Part shown: in pieces, positions 34,446-43,198 of the stretch
How positions within the stretch are numbered: position 1 is the first letter of the stretch
Layout: each line of letters starts with the position of its first letter
Assembly: GCF_002868845.1 (NCBI RefSeq)
Contig: NZ_PKUB01000025.1
Coordinates: forward strand, 1 to 64,000
Reading direction: 5' to 3'
Length of the DNA: 64,000 bases
From: Desulfuromonas sp.
GTDB taxonomy: Bacteria > Desulfobacterota > Desulfuromonadia > Desulfuromonadales > BM501
Translations under genes and position numbers: made by a program
Notes under the pieces: model-generated
What the model was told of the DNA's origin: nothing
The model's database searches: none
Seen by the model: the letters and a program-made list of their open reading frames with translations, nothing else

Positions 34446-36221
34446 CTAGATGCGCAGGCTGAGCCCGCCTTCGGTTGCTGCCGTTATTTGCCGGGGCTGA
34501 TCCTCCCCGCCGTCACCCTCGCCCTGCCATGACGCCGCCGTGGCGGCCGTACGGGGAGCGCTCCAGGGCTGACGGGGGTCCTGGGAGGAGCCGCGGCCGC
34601 CGTCTGCGCCGGAATCGACGCTGACCCGGACCTCCTCCAGCGCCAAACCCTGCTGCTGAAGGGCTTCCCTCAGCCTGGGCAGGTGCCGCTCGAGGATCTC
34701 CTGCACTTCGGCGCTCTGGGCCTGAAAGTGGGCCCGGAGTCCGTCTTTCTCCATGGTCAGGTCGAGCTTCAGCTGGCCCAGCTCCTCGGGGTGCAGGCGC
34801 ATGGAGATCCGGCTGGTCCGCTCGCCGGGGTTGACGGAGAGTCGATCGATGACCTGATCGAGGACCTTGGCCTCTGCCGTCTGGGCCGCGGAGGGCTCGG
34901 AGGAGACGGCCGGTGCCGTCTTGGCAGCGGCTTCCACCCCTTCGGTGGCCCGCCCGGATGCGGCCCCGGAAGCCGGGATCGCCAGGTTTTGGGGCGCCGA
35001 AGCGTCCTTGATGCCTGTTGCGATCTCGGGTTCGACCCCCGTGAGCGAAGGCCGGTCCGTCGGCGAAGCCGAAACTTCCGACTCGGCGGAGAAGGCCGCC
35101 ATATTCGCCGTCCCGGGCTCCGGGACAGGGGCGGGAGTTGCTGCGCTCCTGCCGCCGAGGATTTCCCCGAAACGGGCATCGGAGAAAGCGGCCCGGGTTT
35201 CGCCCCCGGCTCCGTTCCTGCGCGAGGCGACGGGCTCCTGCGAGCCCCCCCGGAGAACCCCCTTGTCGGCGGGCGCGACCGGAATCGCCGCGACCGGCTC
35301 GGCCGCAGAGGCCTGAGAGACGTTCGCGACATTCAGCTGCGGAAGGGGCCGGACGGCCGCCTGGGCGGAGACCGGATCCTGCTGCATGCTCTGCCGGACC
35401 GGAGGAACCATCCCCTCGGCGGACGTGGCCGCTGCGGGCTGGGGGGCAGAAGGGGTCGAGGACTCCCCGGAGGCGGTTGCGACCGGGGAAAGAAGAGGTT
35501 CAGCGCTGCGCAAAGCCGCGTCCCCGAAGCCCCGTTGCCCTTCGCCCGGAACCGGCCCGGGAGTGGTGTTCTCCGGCCCCTGAACGGAAACCGGCGAAAC
35601 GGTACGCTCCTGGACAGGACCTGTTGCCGGCAATGCGGGCGAGCCTGGCGCTTTGGCCTGCATCGCCGCGTCCGCCCCCGCGGGATCGAGGATCCCCCTG
35701 CCCGAATCGGACAAAGGCGCCCGGGGTGCCTCGGCCGGCGATCGCCCTTCGGCGCCGGAGAGTTCGGACGGCCGGACCGGCTGTTCAATGGCCCGCTCCG
35801 GAAGTACGGCGGCGAGCGCCTGGGTGCCGAGGAGAGCCTCCGGGGCTTCAGGCCGGGCCTGCTCCCCGCCTCCTTCGTGGAGAAGAGCATGGATGGTTTC
35901 CTGCTCGGAGGCAGCGTCCGCTTCGGGATCTTTGCCGAAGACGGAAAACTGCTCTCCTTCAAAAGACGCCGGGACACCCTCCGTCCCCGGATGGAAGCCG
36001 GCGGGAACCTCCCCGCGGGCCATCAACCGGTCGAGAAAGGCCCTGGCCTTGCCCGTGGACAACCCGCCTGCATCCCCCTGCGGCGCGGGCTGAGCCGAAA
36101 AAGCCTCGCCCTGCCCGAGAAGCCGGGCAAAAGCCGAGATGTCCCCGCCTGTGGGGACTCCCTGCCGCGCAGTCGCAACCGGAGAGAACATTTCGTCCAT
36201 CTGCATCGGTACGATGTGCAT
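34446..36221 (-). CDS. fliK: flagellar hook-length control protein FliK
   Basis: FliK measures hook length and triggers the FlhB switch. The 591-residue protein has the expected build: a long low-complexity Ala/Pro/Glu/Ser-rich region, and a C-terminal hook-length domain around ISMRLHPEELGQLKLDLTMEKDGLRAHFQAQSAEVQEILERHLPRLREALQQQGL. The start MHIVPMQMDEMF at 36221 has GGAGGT 8 nt upstream, so longer in-frame starts were rejected. The middle is poorly conserved. Confidence 0.93.
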   Translation of the reverse strand: MHIVPMQMDEMFSPVATARQGVPTGGDISAFARLLGQGEAFSAQPAPQGDAGGLSTGKARAFLDRLMARGEVPAGFHPGTEGVPASFEGEQFSVFGKDPEADAASEQETIHALLHEGGGEQARPEAPEALLGTQALAAVLPERAIEQPVRPSELSGAEGRSPAEAPRAPLSDSGRGILDPAGADAAMQAKAPGSPALPATGPVQERTVSPVSVQGPENTTPGPVPGEGQRGFGDAALRSAEPLLSPVATASGESSTPSAPQPAAATSAEGMVPPVRQSMQQDPVSAQAAVRPLPQLNVANVSQASAAEPVAAIPVAPADKGVLRGGSQEPVASRRNGAGGETRAAFSDARFGEILGGRSAATPAPVPEPGTANMAAFSAESEVSASPTDRPSLTGVEPEIATGIKDASAPQNLAIPASGAASGRATEGVEAAAKTAPAVSSEPSAAQTAEAKVLDQVIDRLSVNPGERTSRISMRLHPEELGQLKLDLTMEKDGLRAHFQAQSAEVQEILERHLPRLREALQQQGLALEEVRVSVDSGADGGRGSSQDPRQPWSAPRTAATAASWQGEGDGGEDQPRQITAATEGGLSLRI

Positions 36222-36271
36222 GTTTTTCACCTCCTTTCTTTGGGAAATCATCCCTTGCGGGAAATCGAATC

Positions 36272-36802
36272 TCAATCGGTTTCGGTCAGGGAGTAGGCTG
36301 CGCTGAGCTGGCCGGCCTTCTCCTTGTCCATGGCGTTCAGGAGCCGTCCCGCCGACTTTCTCTTGAGCCTGGCGAGGATCCCGATGGCCAGGTCTTCCTC
36401 CAGGTCCTCCAGGAGGGCGGCGGCCTGCTGCGGCTCCATCTTCTCGTACATCTGGGCCAGTTCCTTGATCCGCCGGGCCTGGGCCTCGTCCCTCTCTGCC
36501 AACAGCCGGCGCAGTTCCTGGTGCAGCCCCTGAAGTTCTTCCAGCTTCTTATCGACCTCCGCACCCAGGGACTTTAGCTCTTCGCGCTCCAGGGCGAGAC
36601 TTTTCTCCTTCTCCTCGTATGCGGCCTGGAGCCTGACGCGCTCCTGGCGCAGCGAGGAGAGCAGCCGCCGCTCCTCCACCGAGCCGAGCTCCGTCCCGGC
36701 CTCCCCGGTCCCGGGAGGATCGACGGCGACGGCTCCCGGCGGGGACAGGCAGAGCAGCACCAGCAGGGCACCGAGCATGATTGGGCGTCGCGGGATCATC
36801 AT
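36272..36802 (-). CDS. MotE-like flagellar protein (MgtE N-domain type)
   Basis: The 176-residue protein has a signal peptide or anchor (PIMLGALLVLLCLSPPGAVA), a long coiled coil (about residues 45-110) and a C-terminal MgtE-N-like domain: IKELAQMYEKMEPQQAAALLEDLEEDLAIGILARLKRKSAGRLLNAMD. This architecture is shared with MotE, a periplasmic stator chaperone in alphaproteobacteria, and with small proteins between fliJ and fliK in many flagellar operons. Function here is inferred. The start at 36802 lies 4 nt after fliJ. Confidence 0.75.
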   Translation of the reverse strand: MMIPRRPIMLGALLVLLCLSPPGAVAVDPPGTGEAGTELGSVEERRLLSSLRQERVRLQAAYEEKEKSLALEREELKSLGAEVDKKLEELQGLHQELRRLLAERDEAQARRIKELAQMYEKMEPQQAAALLEDLEEDLAIGILARLKRKSAGRLLNAMDKEKAGQLSAAYSLTETD

Positions 36803-36806
36803 GCGC

Positions 36807-37238
36807 TCACCGGTTGAGACTGCTGAGGGCGACCTCGTCCAGGAACAGGGTCTCCTTGTGGCGCAGCCGCTGCTGCCACTCCAGCTCCCGTTTCTCCTTG
36901 AGCTTCTCCAGGAGGCGTTTTTCCTTGCCCGCCTCGCGCAGGGCGTCCCGCCTCGCCTCCACCTCGCCTCCCACCTCATCGAGGCGGCGGGTCAGCTCCC
37001 GCAGGGTCGCCCGGCGCTGGCCGATGCTGGTCTGAAAGAGAGACTGTTCCGGGGAGCCGATCCCCTGCCGCTGGCGGTCGATCAGTTCGGCGTAAAGGCC
37101 TTCGAGGTTGTCCCGCTCCCGCTCGATCGCCAGGCGCAACTCGCTCTCCCTGGCCAAGACCTCGGCCAGCTGCTGGCGGGCCTGATGCTCAAGGTTCTGA
37201 CGGTAATCCAGAACCGGCTGAAGTTTGAATCGTTCCAT
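36807..37238 (-). CDS. fliJ: flagellar export protein FliJ
   Basis: FliJ is the coiled-coil stalk of the export ATPase and a chaperone escort. The 143-residue protein is almost entirely an antiparallel coiled coil, beginning MERFKLQPVLDYRQNLEHQARQQLAEV as FliJ proteins do. It follows fliI, its functional partner, after 43 nt. Confidence 0.9.
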   Translation of the reverse strand: MERFKLQPVLDYRQNLEHQARQQLAEVLARESELRLAIERERDNLEGLYAELIDRQRQGIGSPEQSLFQTSIGQRRATLRELTRRLDEVGGEVEARRDALREAGKEKRLLEKLKEKRELEWQQRLRHKETLFLDEVALSSLNR

Positions 37239-37281
37239 CGTCCTCTCGTCCTTCCTTGTCTACACAACGGCCCCCCGACGC

Positions 37282-38583
37282 TCAGGCGAAAAGGGCCTCC
37301 ATTTGACTTTGAGTCGAGGGCAGGTCGACCCACTCGTCCATCCCCTGACGCAGAAATCCGGTGATCGGATCGATCTTGGTCAGGGCGTAATCGATCTTGG
37401 GGTTGCTCCCCTTGGCGTAGGCCCCGATGTTGACCAGGTCCTCTGCCTCCCGGTAGGTCGCAAGGACCTCCCGGATTTGGCCGCTCAACTGAAGGTGCTC
37501 CGGCGTAACGATGTCCCGCATCACCCGGCTGGCCGAGGTCAGGACGTCGATGGAGGGAAAGTGGTTGCGGGCCGCCAGGTCCCGCGAGAGCACGATGTGC
37601 CCGTCGAGAATGGAACGGACCGAATCGGCCACCGGCTCGTTCATGTCGTCCCCTTCCACGAGCACGGTGTAGAGGCCGGTGATGCTCCCCGCCCCCCGAA
37701 AACTGCCGGCCCGCTCCAGGAGCTTGGGAAGGGTCGCGAAGACAGAGGGAGTGTAGCCCTTGGTCGTGGGGGGCTCGCCGATGGCCAGCCCCACCTCGCG
37801 CATGCCCATCGCGAAGCGGGTCACCGAGTCCATCATCAGCAGCACCGACTGGCCCCGGGCGCAGAAATGTTCGGCGATGGTGGTGGCCACGAAGGCCCCC
37901 CGCATGCGCAGCAGGGGAGACTGGTCGGAGGTGGCCACGACCACCACCGATCGGGCCAGCCCCTCCGGGCCCAGGTCGCGCTCGATGAACTCGCGCACCT
38001 CGCGGCCTCGCTCGCCGATGAGAGCGATGACGTTGACGTCGGCCCGGGCGTTGCGGGCCATCATCCCGAGCAGAACGCTTTTGCCGACCCCCGAGCCGGC
38101 CATGATCCCCATCCTCTGCCCCATTCCGCAGGTCAGCAGGCTGTTGATGGCCCGCACCCCGAGGTCGAGGGGCTGCTCGATTTTATCCCGCTCCATGGGG
38201 CCGGGAGGCAGGGCGTAGAGGGAGCGCTCGGCGTCGCAGCGCAGGGGGCCGAGGCCGTCGATGGGATGCCCCATCGCGTCCACCACCCGCCCGAGCATGG
38301 CGTCGCCGACCGGAAGGGTGGGGCTGGTGCTGCAGACCTCGACCAGGCAACCCGGTCCCAGCCCGCGGGTCTCCCCGAGAGGCATGAGCAGGGCCCGGGA
38401 GTCGCGGAAACCGACCACCTCGGCGACCACCGGCGAACTGCCGTCCCGGGGGGTCAGCTCGCAGATGGTGCCCACCGAGGCCTCGGGGCAGTGCCCCTCC
38501 ACCACCAGCCCGACGATGTTGGTGACCTTGCCCCGCACCCGCAGGGTGTTGAGATCCTTGACCTGGCTGACGAGATGTTCCAT
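37282..38583 (-). CDS. fliI: flagellum-specific export ATPase FliI
   Basis: FliI powers loading of export substrates. The 433-residue protein has the F1-beta-like fold with Walker A GSGVGKS at residues 163-169, IALIGERGREVREFIE, VLLMMDSVTRFAMGMREVGLAIGEPP (Walker B and following), and FPSIDVLTSASRVM. Its ATG overlaps the last base of fliH. Confidence 0.98.
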   Translation of the reverse strand: MEHLVSQVKDLNTLRVRGKVTNIVGLVVEGHCPEASVGTICELTPRDGSSPVVAEVVGFRDSRALLMPLGETRGLGPGCLVEVCSTSPTLPVGDAMLGRVVDAMGHPIDGLGPLRCDAERSLYALPPGPMERDKIEQPLDLGVRAINSLLTCGMGQRMGIMAGSGVGKSVLLGMMARNARADVNVIALIGERGREVREFIERDLGPEGLARSVVVVATSDQSPLLRMRGAFVATTIAEHFCARGQSVLLMMDSVTRFAMGMREVGLAIGEPPTTKGYTPSVFATLPKLLERAGSFRGAGSITGLYTVLVEGDDMNEPVADSVRSILDGHIVLSRDLAARNHFPSIDVLTSASRVMRDIVTPEHLQLSGQIREVLATYREAEDLVNIGAYAKGSNPKIDYALTKIDPITGFLRQGMDEWVDLPSTQSQMEALFA

Positions 38584-39374
38584 TACGCTGCGAGAATTCC
38601 CTTGAGAAGGTTCTGACGGATTTCCTCCGTCTGGCTGGCGATGGTCGCGTCAACCTCGCCGAATTCCGATTCGACCAGGCAGCCGCCCCGGGCGACCGCC
38701 GGGTCGGCCTCGAAGACGATGTTCTTCAGGCCGCTGATGCTGGCCAGGAAGAGGGGCTTCTTTTCGGTGAGCAGGGCGTAGTCCTCGGCGTTGACCCGAA
38801 CCTGCAGCTCGTCGCAGCCGAGGGACGCCTGCAGGGCCCCCTTGACCGCCCCCAGGACGACCTCAGGGTTGGCGGTCACCTCGCAGTGAATGACCTGCTC
38901 GGCCACCGCCATCACCAGGCGCACCATGTCCCGGGTGCTGTTCTTCAGCAGGGTCTCCCGCAGCCGGCTGATCTCCTCGAGCGCCGTGCCGAAGGCCTGG
39001 GCAAGGTCGTCCATGCGCTCCTCGACCTGCTCGATGCCGGCCTGCCTGCCGCTGGCGAATGCCGCCGCCAGCTGCTGTTCATGGTCAACGTCGGGCGCCT
39101 TGGCGGGCTGTCCTGCGGAGAGATCGGGCGCCGCCGAAGAGTTCCCGGCGGGTTCCTCCGGCAGGCTCTCCTCCGGCGGGTTCTCGGGAAGCGCTTCGGC
39201 GGGGACCGGCCCGGCCGGGTCCGCCTCATCCTTCCAGAGGCTGGAGAAGCCGCCGGGGGCATCGGCCGCCGGGGCGGGGGAGTGCTGCCCCGCGGCCGCG
39301 GTCCCGAACTCCTCGAAATGCATGCTGCGCAGCCCCGAAACGCTGCTTCCCTTGTAGACCCTAGACAAGGACAT
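38583..39374 (-). CDS. fliH: flagellar assembly protein FliH
   Basis: FliH regulates FliI and docks it at the C ring. The 263-residue protein has an acidic Pro/Ala/Glu-rich N-terminal half and a C-terminal V-ATPase-E-like half with LLKNSTRDMVRLVMAVAEQVI and GCLVESEFGEVDATIASQTEEIRQNLLKGIL. It contains the extended helix (about residues 100-145) with small residues at regular spacing typical of FliH. Its start overlaps fliG by 14 nt. Confidence 0.93.
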   Translation of the reverse strand: MSLSRVYKGSSVSGLRSMHFEEFGTAAAGQHSPAPAADAPGGFSSLWKDEADPAGPVPAEALPENPPEESLPEEPAGNSSAAPDLSAGQPAKAPDVDHEQQLAAAFASGRQAGIEQVEERMDDLAQAFGTALEEISRLRETLLKNSTRDMVRLVMAVAEQVIHCEVTANPEVVLGAVKGALQASLGCDELQVRVNAEDYALLTEKKPLFLASISGLKNIVFEADPAVARGGCLVESEFGEVDATIASQTEEIRQNLLKGILAA

Positions 39375-40377
39375 CGTTGACCCCTCTTCCCGGAATGACG
39401 ATCTTGCCCTCGGTCTCGAGCTTGAGGGCCACCTGGACGATCTCCTGCTGGGCCGTCTCCACGTCCTCCAGGCGCGCCGGGCCCATGGCCTCCAGGTCGT
39501 CCTGGATCATCTCGGCGGCCCGGCTGGAGATGTTGGAGAAGAACTTGGCCTTGATCTCGTCGGTCCCGGTCTTCATCGCCATCACCAGGGTGTCGTTGTT
39601 GATCTCCCGCAGGATCGACTGCAGGCCCCGGTCGTCGATGAAGATCAGGTCTTCGAAGGTGAACATCTTCTTGCGGATCTCGTCGGCCAGGGAAGGATCG
39701 GTATCCTCCATCTCCTCGAGGATGACCTGGTCCTTGCCCTTGGAGAGGCGCCCGAGGATATCGACCACCTTGTCGACCCCGCCGACCTGCTGCTGCTCCC
39801 GGTTGACCATCAGGCCGATCTCGTGGCGCAGGGACTCCTCGATCTGATTGAGAACCTCCGGGGAGACCTTCTCGATCCTGGCGATGCGGTGGATAACCGC
39901 CCCCTTGAGCTCCTCGGGCAGATACTCGATGATCTTGCTGGTGTGCTCCGGAGTCTGAGTGGAAAGGATCAGGGCGACGGTCTGGGGATGCTCGTTCTCC
40001 AGCAGGCTGGCGACCATGCGCGGCTGCATCATGGCGATGGTCTCCAGGGGCCGGAAGCTCGGCCCCGCGGCGAGCTGCTCGAGGAGCATCGTCTTGCGCT
40101 GGTCGTTGCCCCCCTTGGAGATCGCCTTCCGAACGAATTCGTCGCCCCGCACGAAGATCCCGGCGTACTCCTCGCGGGTCTTCTCGAAAAGGTCGAGGAC
40201 CTGCTTGGAGATGTGCTCGGGGACGTGGTCGAGCCCCATCATGCAGCGGCTGATCATGCGCACCTCGGGATCGTCCAGATCCTCGAAGATCTTGCTCGTC
40301 GCCTCCTCCCCGAGGGAAAGGAGGAGAATGGCGGCCTTTTCAACGCCCGACAGACGGGCCAGCTGGTTCGTGTCCAA
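39361..40377 (-). CDS. fliG: flagellar motor switch protein FliG
   Basis: FliG transmits torque from the stator. The 338-residue protein begins LARLSGVEKAAILLLSLGEE, has the middle-domain EHPQ motif (ENEHPQTVALILST) and the C-terminal torque helix region TFEDLIFIDDRGLQSILREINNDTLVMAMK, plus KFFSNISSRAAEMIQDDLEAMGP. All segments are full length. It lies between fliF and fliH. Confidence 0.98.
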   Translation of the reverse strand: MDTNQLARLSGVEKAAILLLSLGEEATSKIFEDLDDPEVRMISRCMMGLDHVPEHISKQVLDLFEKTREEYAGIFVRGDEFVRKAISKGGNDQRKTMLLEQLAAGPSFRPLETIAMMQPRMVASLLENEHPQTVALILSTQTPEHTSKIIEYLPEELKGAVIHRIARIEKVSPEVLNQIEESLRHEIGLMVNREQQQVGGVDKVVDILGRLSKGKDQVILEEMEDTDPSLADEIRKKMFTFEDLIFIDDRGLQSILREINNDTLVMAMKTGTDEIKAKFFSNISSRAAEMIQDDLEAMGPARLEDVETAQQEIVQVALKLETEGKIVIPGRGVNDVLV

Positions 40378-40381
40378 TGTC

Positions 40382-41971
40382 TCAGCCCTCCTTGAGCCAG
40401 CCCTTGATGATCTGGGCGAAGGGACGGTGCTCGTTGATCACCTGCTCGCGCAGGTCGAACAGCGGATCCTGGGGCACTTCGGGCAGGGATTGCTGACCCG
40501 CCATCTGCCCCTCCAGTTCCTTCTCGAGCTCTTCCACGGTCTTCATCGGAGATTCCTCCACATCTTCGCTGCGCATCGAGCGGACCAGAGGCCGGACCAC
40601 CAGCAGGTAGAGCAGGACCACGCTCAGAGCCAGGAGGCCGTACTTGAGAGCGGGCAGCCAGCGCTCCAGGGCGCCCGCGGTCTCCGGCTCGGGGACGAGG
40701 GCGTGCTCGAAGATGTTTTCGAAGGGCATGGAGACGACTTCGAGCTGATCGCCCCGGCCGGCGTCGAGCCCCAGGGCGCTGCGAACCATGCTCTCGATGG
40801 AGGCCAGCTCCTCTTCCTTGCGGGGCGCCCAGGCGGTCTCGCCGCCCTCGCCCCCCTCGGCTGCAGGCACCCGGCGGTCGGCCACCAGGACCGCCACCGA
40901 GAGCTGCTTCAGGGTGCCCACCGGGAAGACCTTGCGGCTGACCACCTTGCTGACCTCGTAGTTGACGGTCTCTTCGTTGCGGGAGGTCGGAACCGACGCG
41001 GCGAAACCGCCCTCCTGGTTAAGATTGGACTCGACCCCGGGGACCCCGCCGGAGGACTCGGAGCCGGACTTCTCGCGGCTGCTCTGCTCGCTGCGCACCA
41101 CGGTGGCCTCGGGGTCGTAGGTCTCCTCGGTCATCTCCTGCTGGGAGAAGTCGACGGTCGCGGTGGCCTGCACGAGGGAGTTGCCCGGTCCCAGGGCCCG
41201 GTCGAGCAGGGCCTGGGCGCGGCTCTCGAGGCGTCCCTCCAGGGTCTGCTGGTACTCCAGCATGCCCGGGGTAGCCGAGCCGACCATCTCCTCCTGGAAC
41301 CTCTTGGTCAGAACCCGCCCGCTGGCGTCGATCACGGTGATGTTTTCGGGGGGCAGCCCCTCGATGCTGCCGGCCACCAGGTGCACGATGCCCTGGACCT
41401 GGTCCTCCTTCAATTCCCGGCCGACGGCCAGCTTGAGAATGACCGATGCGGTGGCCTCCTTCTGCTGCTCCTTGAAGAGCCGCTTGGAGGGAAGGGCCAG
41501 GTGTACGCGGGCCGCCTCGACCGGCGCCAGCGAAGCGATGGTGCGGGAGAGTTCGCCCTGCTGGGCCCTCTGAAGGTTGATTTTCTGGGCGAAGTCGGTG
41601 ATGCCGAAGCTGGTCTGGTCGAAGATCTCGAAGCCGACCCCGCCCCCCTGGGGCAGGCCGGCGCCGGCCAGCGCCAGGCGGCTTTCGTAGACCAGGTCCG
41701 CCGGGATGTGGATGGAGCGTCCCGCATCCTCCAGGCGGTAGGGGGTCTTGCTCTCCTTGAGCCAGGCCACGACCTCTGCCGCGTCCTCCTCGGCGAGCCC
41801 GCCGTAGAGCAGCCGGTAGTCGGGCGTTCCGGCCTGCAGGCCGATCACCGCGAAACCCGCCAGGCAGGCCAGGGCCGTCACGGCCAGGGCCAGCTTGCGC
41901 GGCAGGGGCCACGCCTTGATCGTGTCGACCAGATTTTTCCAACCCTCTTGGTTCTTGATGTCTTCCGCCAT
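40382..41971 (-). CDS. fliF: flagellar MS-ring protein FliF
   Basis: FliF builds the MS ring in the inner membrane. The 529-residue protein has a first membrane helix around residues 26-45, the ring-building motifs PDYRLLYGGLAEEDAAEVVAWL and LAGAGLPQGGGVGFEIFDQTSFGITDFAQKINLQRAQQGELSRTI, and a second helix (GLLALSVVLLYLLVVRPLV). The FliG-binding C-terminus is LFDLREQVINEHRPFAQIIKGWLKE. A periplasmic Ser/Glu/Gly-rich loop lies near residues 310-340. Confidence 0.98.
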   Translation of the reverse strand: MAEDIKNQEGWKNLVDTIKAWPLPRKLALAVTALACLAGFAVIGLQAGTPDYRLLYGGLAEEDAAEVVAWLKESKTPYRLEDAGRSIHIPADLVYESRLALAGAGLPQGGGVGFEIFDQTSFGITDFAQKINLQRAQQGELSRTIASLAPVEAARVHLALPSKRLFKEQQKEATASVILKLAVGRELKEDQVQGIVHLVAGSIEGLPPENITVIDASGRVLTKRFQEEMVGSATPGMLEYQQTLEGRLESRAQALLDRALGPGNSLVQATATVDFSQQEMTEETYDPEATVVRSEQSSREKSGSESSGGVPGVESNLNQEGGFAASVPTSRNEETVNYEVSKVVSRKVFPVGTLKQLSVAVLVADRRVPAAEGGEGGETAWAPRKEEELASIESMVRSALGLDAGRGDQLEVVSMPFENIFEHALVPEPETAGALERWLPALKYGLLALSVVLLYLLVVRPLVRSMRSEDVEESPMKTVEELEKELEGQMAGQQSLPEVPQDPLFDLREQVINEHRPFAQIIKGWLKEG

Positions 41972-42024
41972 CGAAGAATTTCCTCTCGAATGTTCCTAGT
42001 TCCGTTCGAAATGATGTCGATCGC

Positions 42025-42321
42025 TCAGACCTGCATCCGCATGACTTCCTGATAGGCCTCAAGGACCTTGTTGCGCATCTGCACCATCATGCGCAGGGAG
42101 ATATCCGCCTTCTCCAGGGAGATCATGGCGTCGTGCATGTTCTGACCGTCTCCGGTGTGCAGGCTCTGGACGGCTCCATCGGCCTCCACCTGCGAGCGGT
42201 TGACCTCGGAGACGGCTGATTTCAGGGCCTCGGCGAAACCGGTCCCTCCCGCAGCGGGGCGCGCCGCCGCCTGGGACGGGGCGAGGGACTTCAGATGGGA
42301 GACGAGGGTGATGTCTTTCAT
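42025..42321 (-). CDS. fliE: hook-basal body protein FliE
   Basis: FliE connects the MS ring to the rod. The 98-residue protein matches the family length and its C-terminal helix: SLHTGDGQNMHDAMISLEKADISLRMMVQMRNKVLEAYQEVMRMQV. The middle segment FAEALKSAVSEVNRSQ is also conserved. It lies between flgC and fliF. Confidence 0.96.
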   Translation of the reverse strand: MKDITLVSHLKSLAPSQAAARPAAGGTGFAEALKSAVSEVNRSQVEADGAVQSLHTGDGQNMHDAMISLEKADISLRMMVQMRNKVLEAYQEVMRMQV

Positions 42322-42329
42322 GGCTTAAC

Positions 42330-42761
42330 CTACCTTCCTATCTCGAGCGCCTTTAGCGCCATGCGTTTGGCCGACTTGACCGCCGTGACATTGGCCTCGT
42401 AAGCCCGGGCGGCGCCGGTCATGTCGGCCATCTCCTCAAGCAGGTTGACGTTGGGCATGGCCACGAAACCCTTGTCGTCGGCATCGGGATGGCCGGGATC
42501 GTAGACCATCTTGGGCGGCGCGGAGCTGGTCCGTATTTCGGCCACCTCCACGCCCTGCACCGCCCCGCGCATGCTCCGGTCGAGGCGCTCGGAGAAAGAC
42601 CCCGCGCTGCTCTGGAAGACCACCTCCCGCTTGCGGTAGGGACCGCCCTCGGGGGTGCGGGTCGTTTCGATATTGGCCAGGTTGGAGCTGATCGTGTTGA
42701 GCCGGGTGCGCTGGGCGCGCAGGGCCGAGGAGCTGATTTTCAGGGACGAGAAGATATCCAT
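42330..42761 (-). CDS. flgC: proximal rod protein FlgC
   Basis: FlgC is a rod subunit. The 143-residue protein begins MDIFSSLKISSSALRAQRTRLNTISSNLANIETTRTPEGGPYRKREVVF and ends NVNLLEEMADMTGAARAYEANVTAVKSAKRMALKALEIGR, both canonical rod-family ends. It sits 12 nt after flgB. Confidence 0.98.
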   Translation of the reverse strand: MDIFSSLKISSSALRAQRTRLNTISSNLANIETTRTPEGGPYRKREVVFQSSAGSFSERLDRSMRGAVQGVEVAEIRTSSAPPKMVYDPGHPDADDKGFVAMPNVNLLEEMADMTGAARAYEANVTAVKSAKRMALKALEIGR

Positions 42762-42773
42762 GGCGAGACTCCC

Positions 42774-43184
42774 TTATTTGCCGTCTTGGGCGACGTACTT
42801 GAGCAGGGCCAGCTTCTTGCTGATCATGCGGGTTGCCGCCTCATATAGAATCTGATTTTCGGCCAGCGCGATCATCTCCTGATCGACGTCGACCCCGTTG
42901 CGGTCACCGAGGCCGGTCCGGTCCCGGGACCTCAGGACCTGGGCCTGGGCGGCCTCGAGGCTTCCGCCGCCCTTGAGGTGCTCCGGCCGGGTGGTGGCCA
43001 GGGCCTGCCCGCCCTTGCCCATGGCCCGGCGCAGGCCCTCCTCGAACTCGAGGCGGGCCGGGGCGTAGCCCGGGGTGTCGACATTGGCGATATTGGACGA
43101 GATCACCTGCTGGTTCCGGGTCCGCAAGTCGAGGACCTTGCCCAGCAGGGCGGTGGTGCGATCGAACAGGGGCAGTTTCGGCAT
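42774..43184 (-). CDS. flgB: proximal rod protein FlgB
   Basis: FlgB is the first proximal rod subunit. The 136-residue protein starts MPKLPLFDRTTALLGKVLDLRTRNQQVISSNIANVDTPGYAPARLEFEEGL and ends VDQEMIALAENQILYEAATRMISKKLALLKYVAQ. ATG at 43184 was preferred over 43190 because AGAGG lies 6 nt before the former. Confidence 0.96.
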   Translation of the reverse strand: MPKLPLFDRTTALLGKVLDLRTRNQQVISSNIANVDTPGYAPARLEFEEGLRRAMGKGGQALATTRPEHLKGGGSLEAAQAQVLRSRDRTGLGDRNGVDVDQEMIALAENQILYEAATRMISKKLALLKYVAQDGK

Positions 43185-43198
43185 CTCCATCCTCTGCA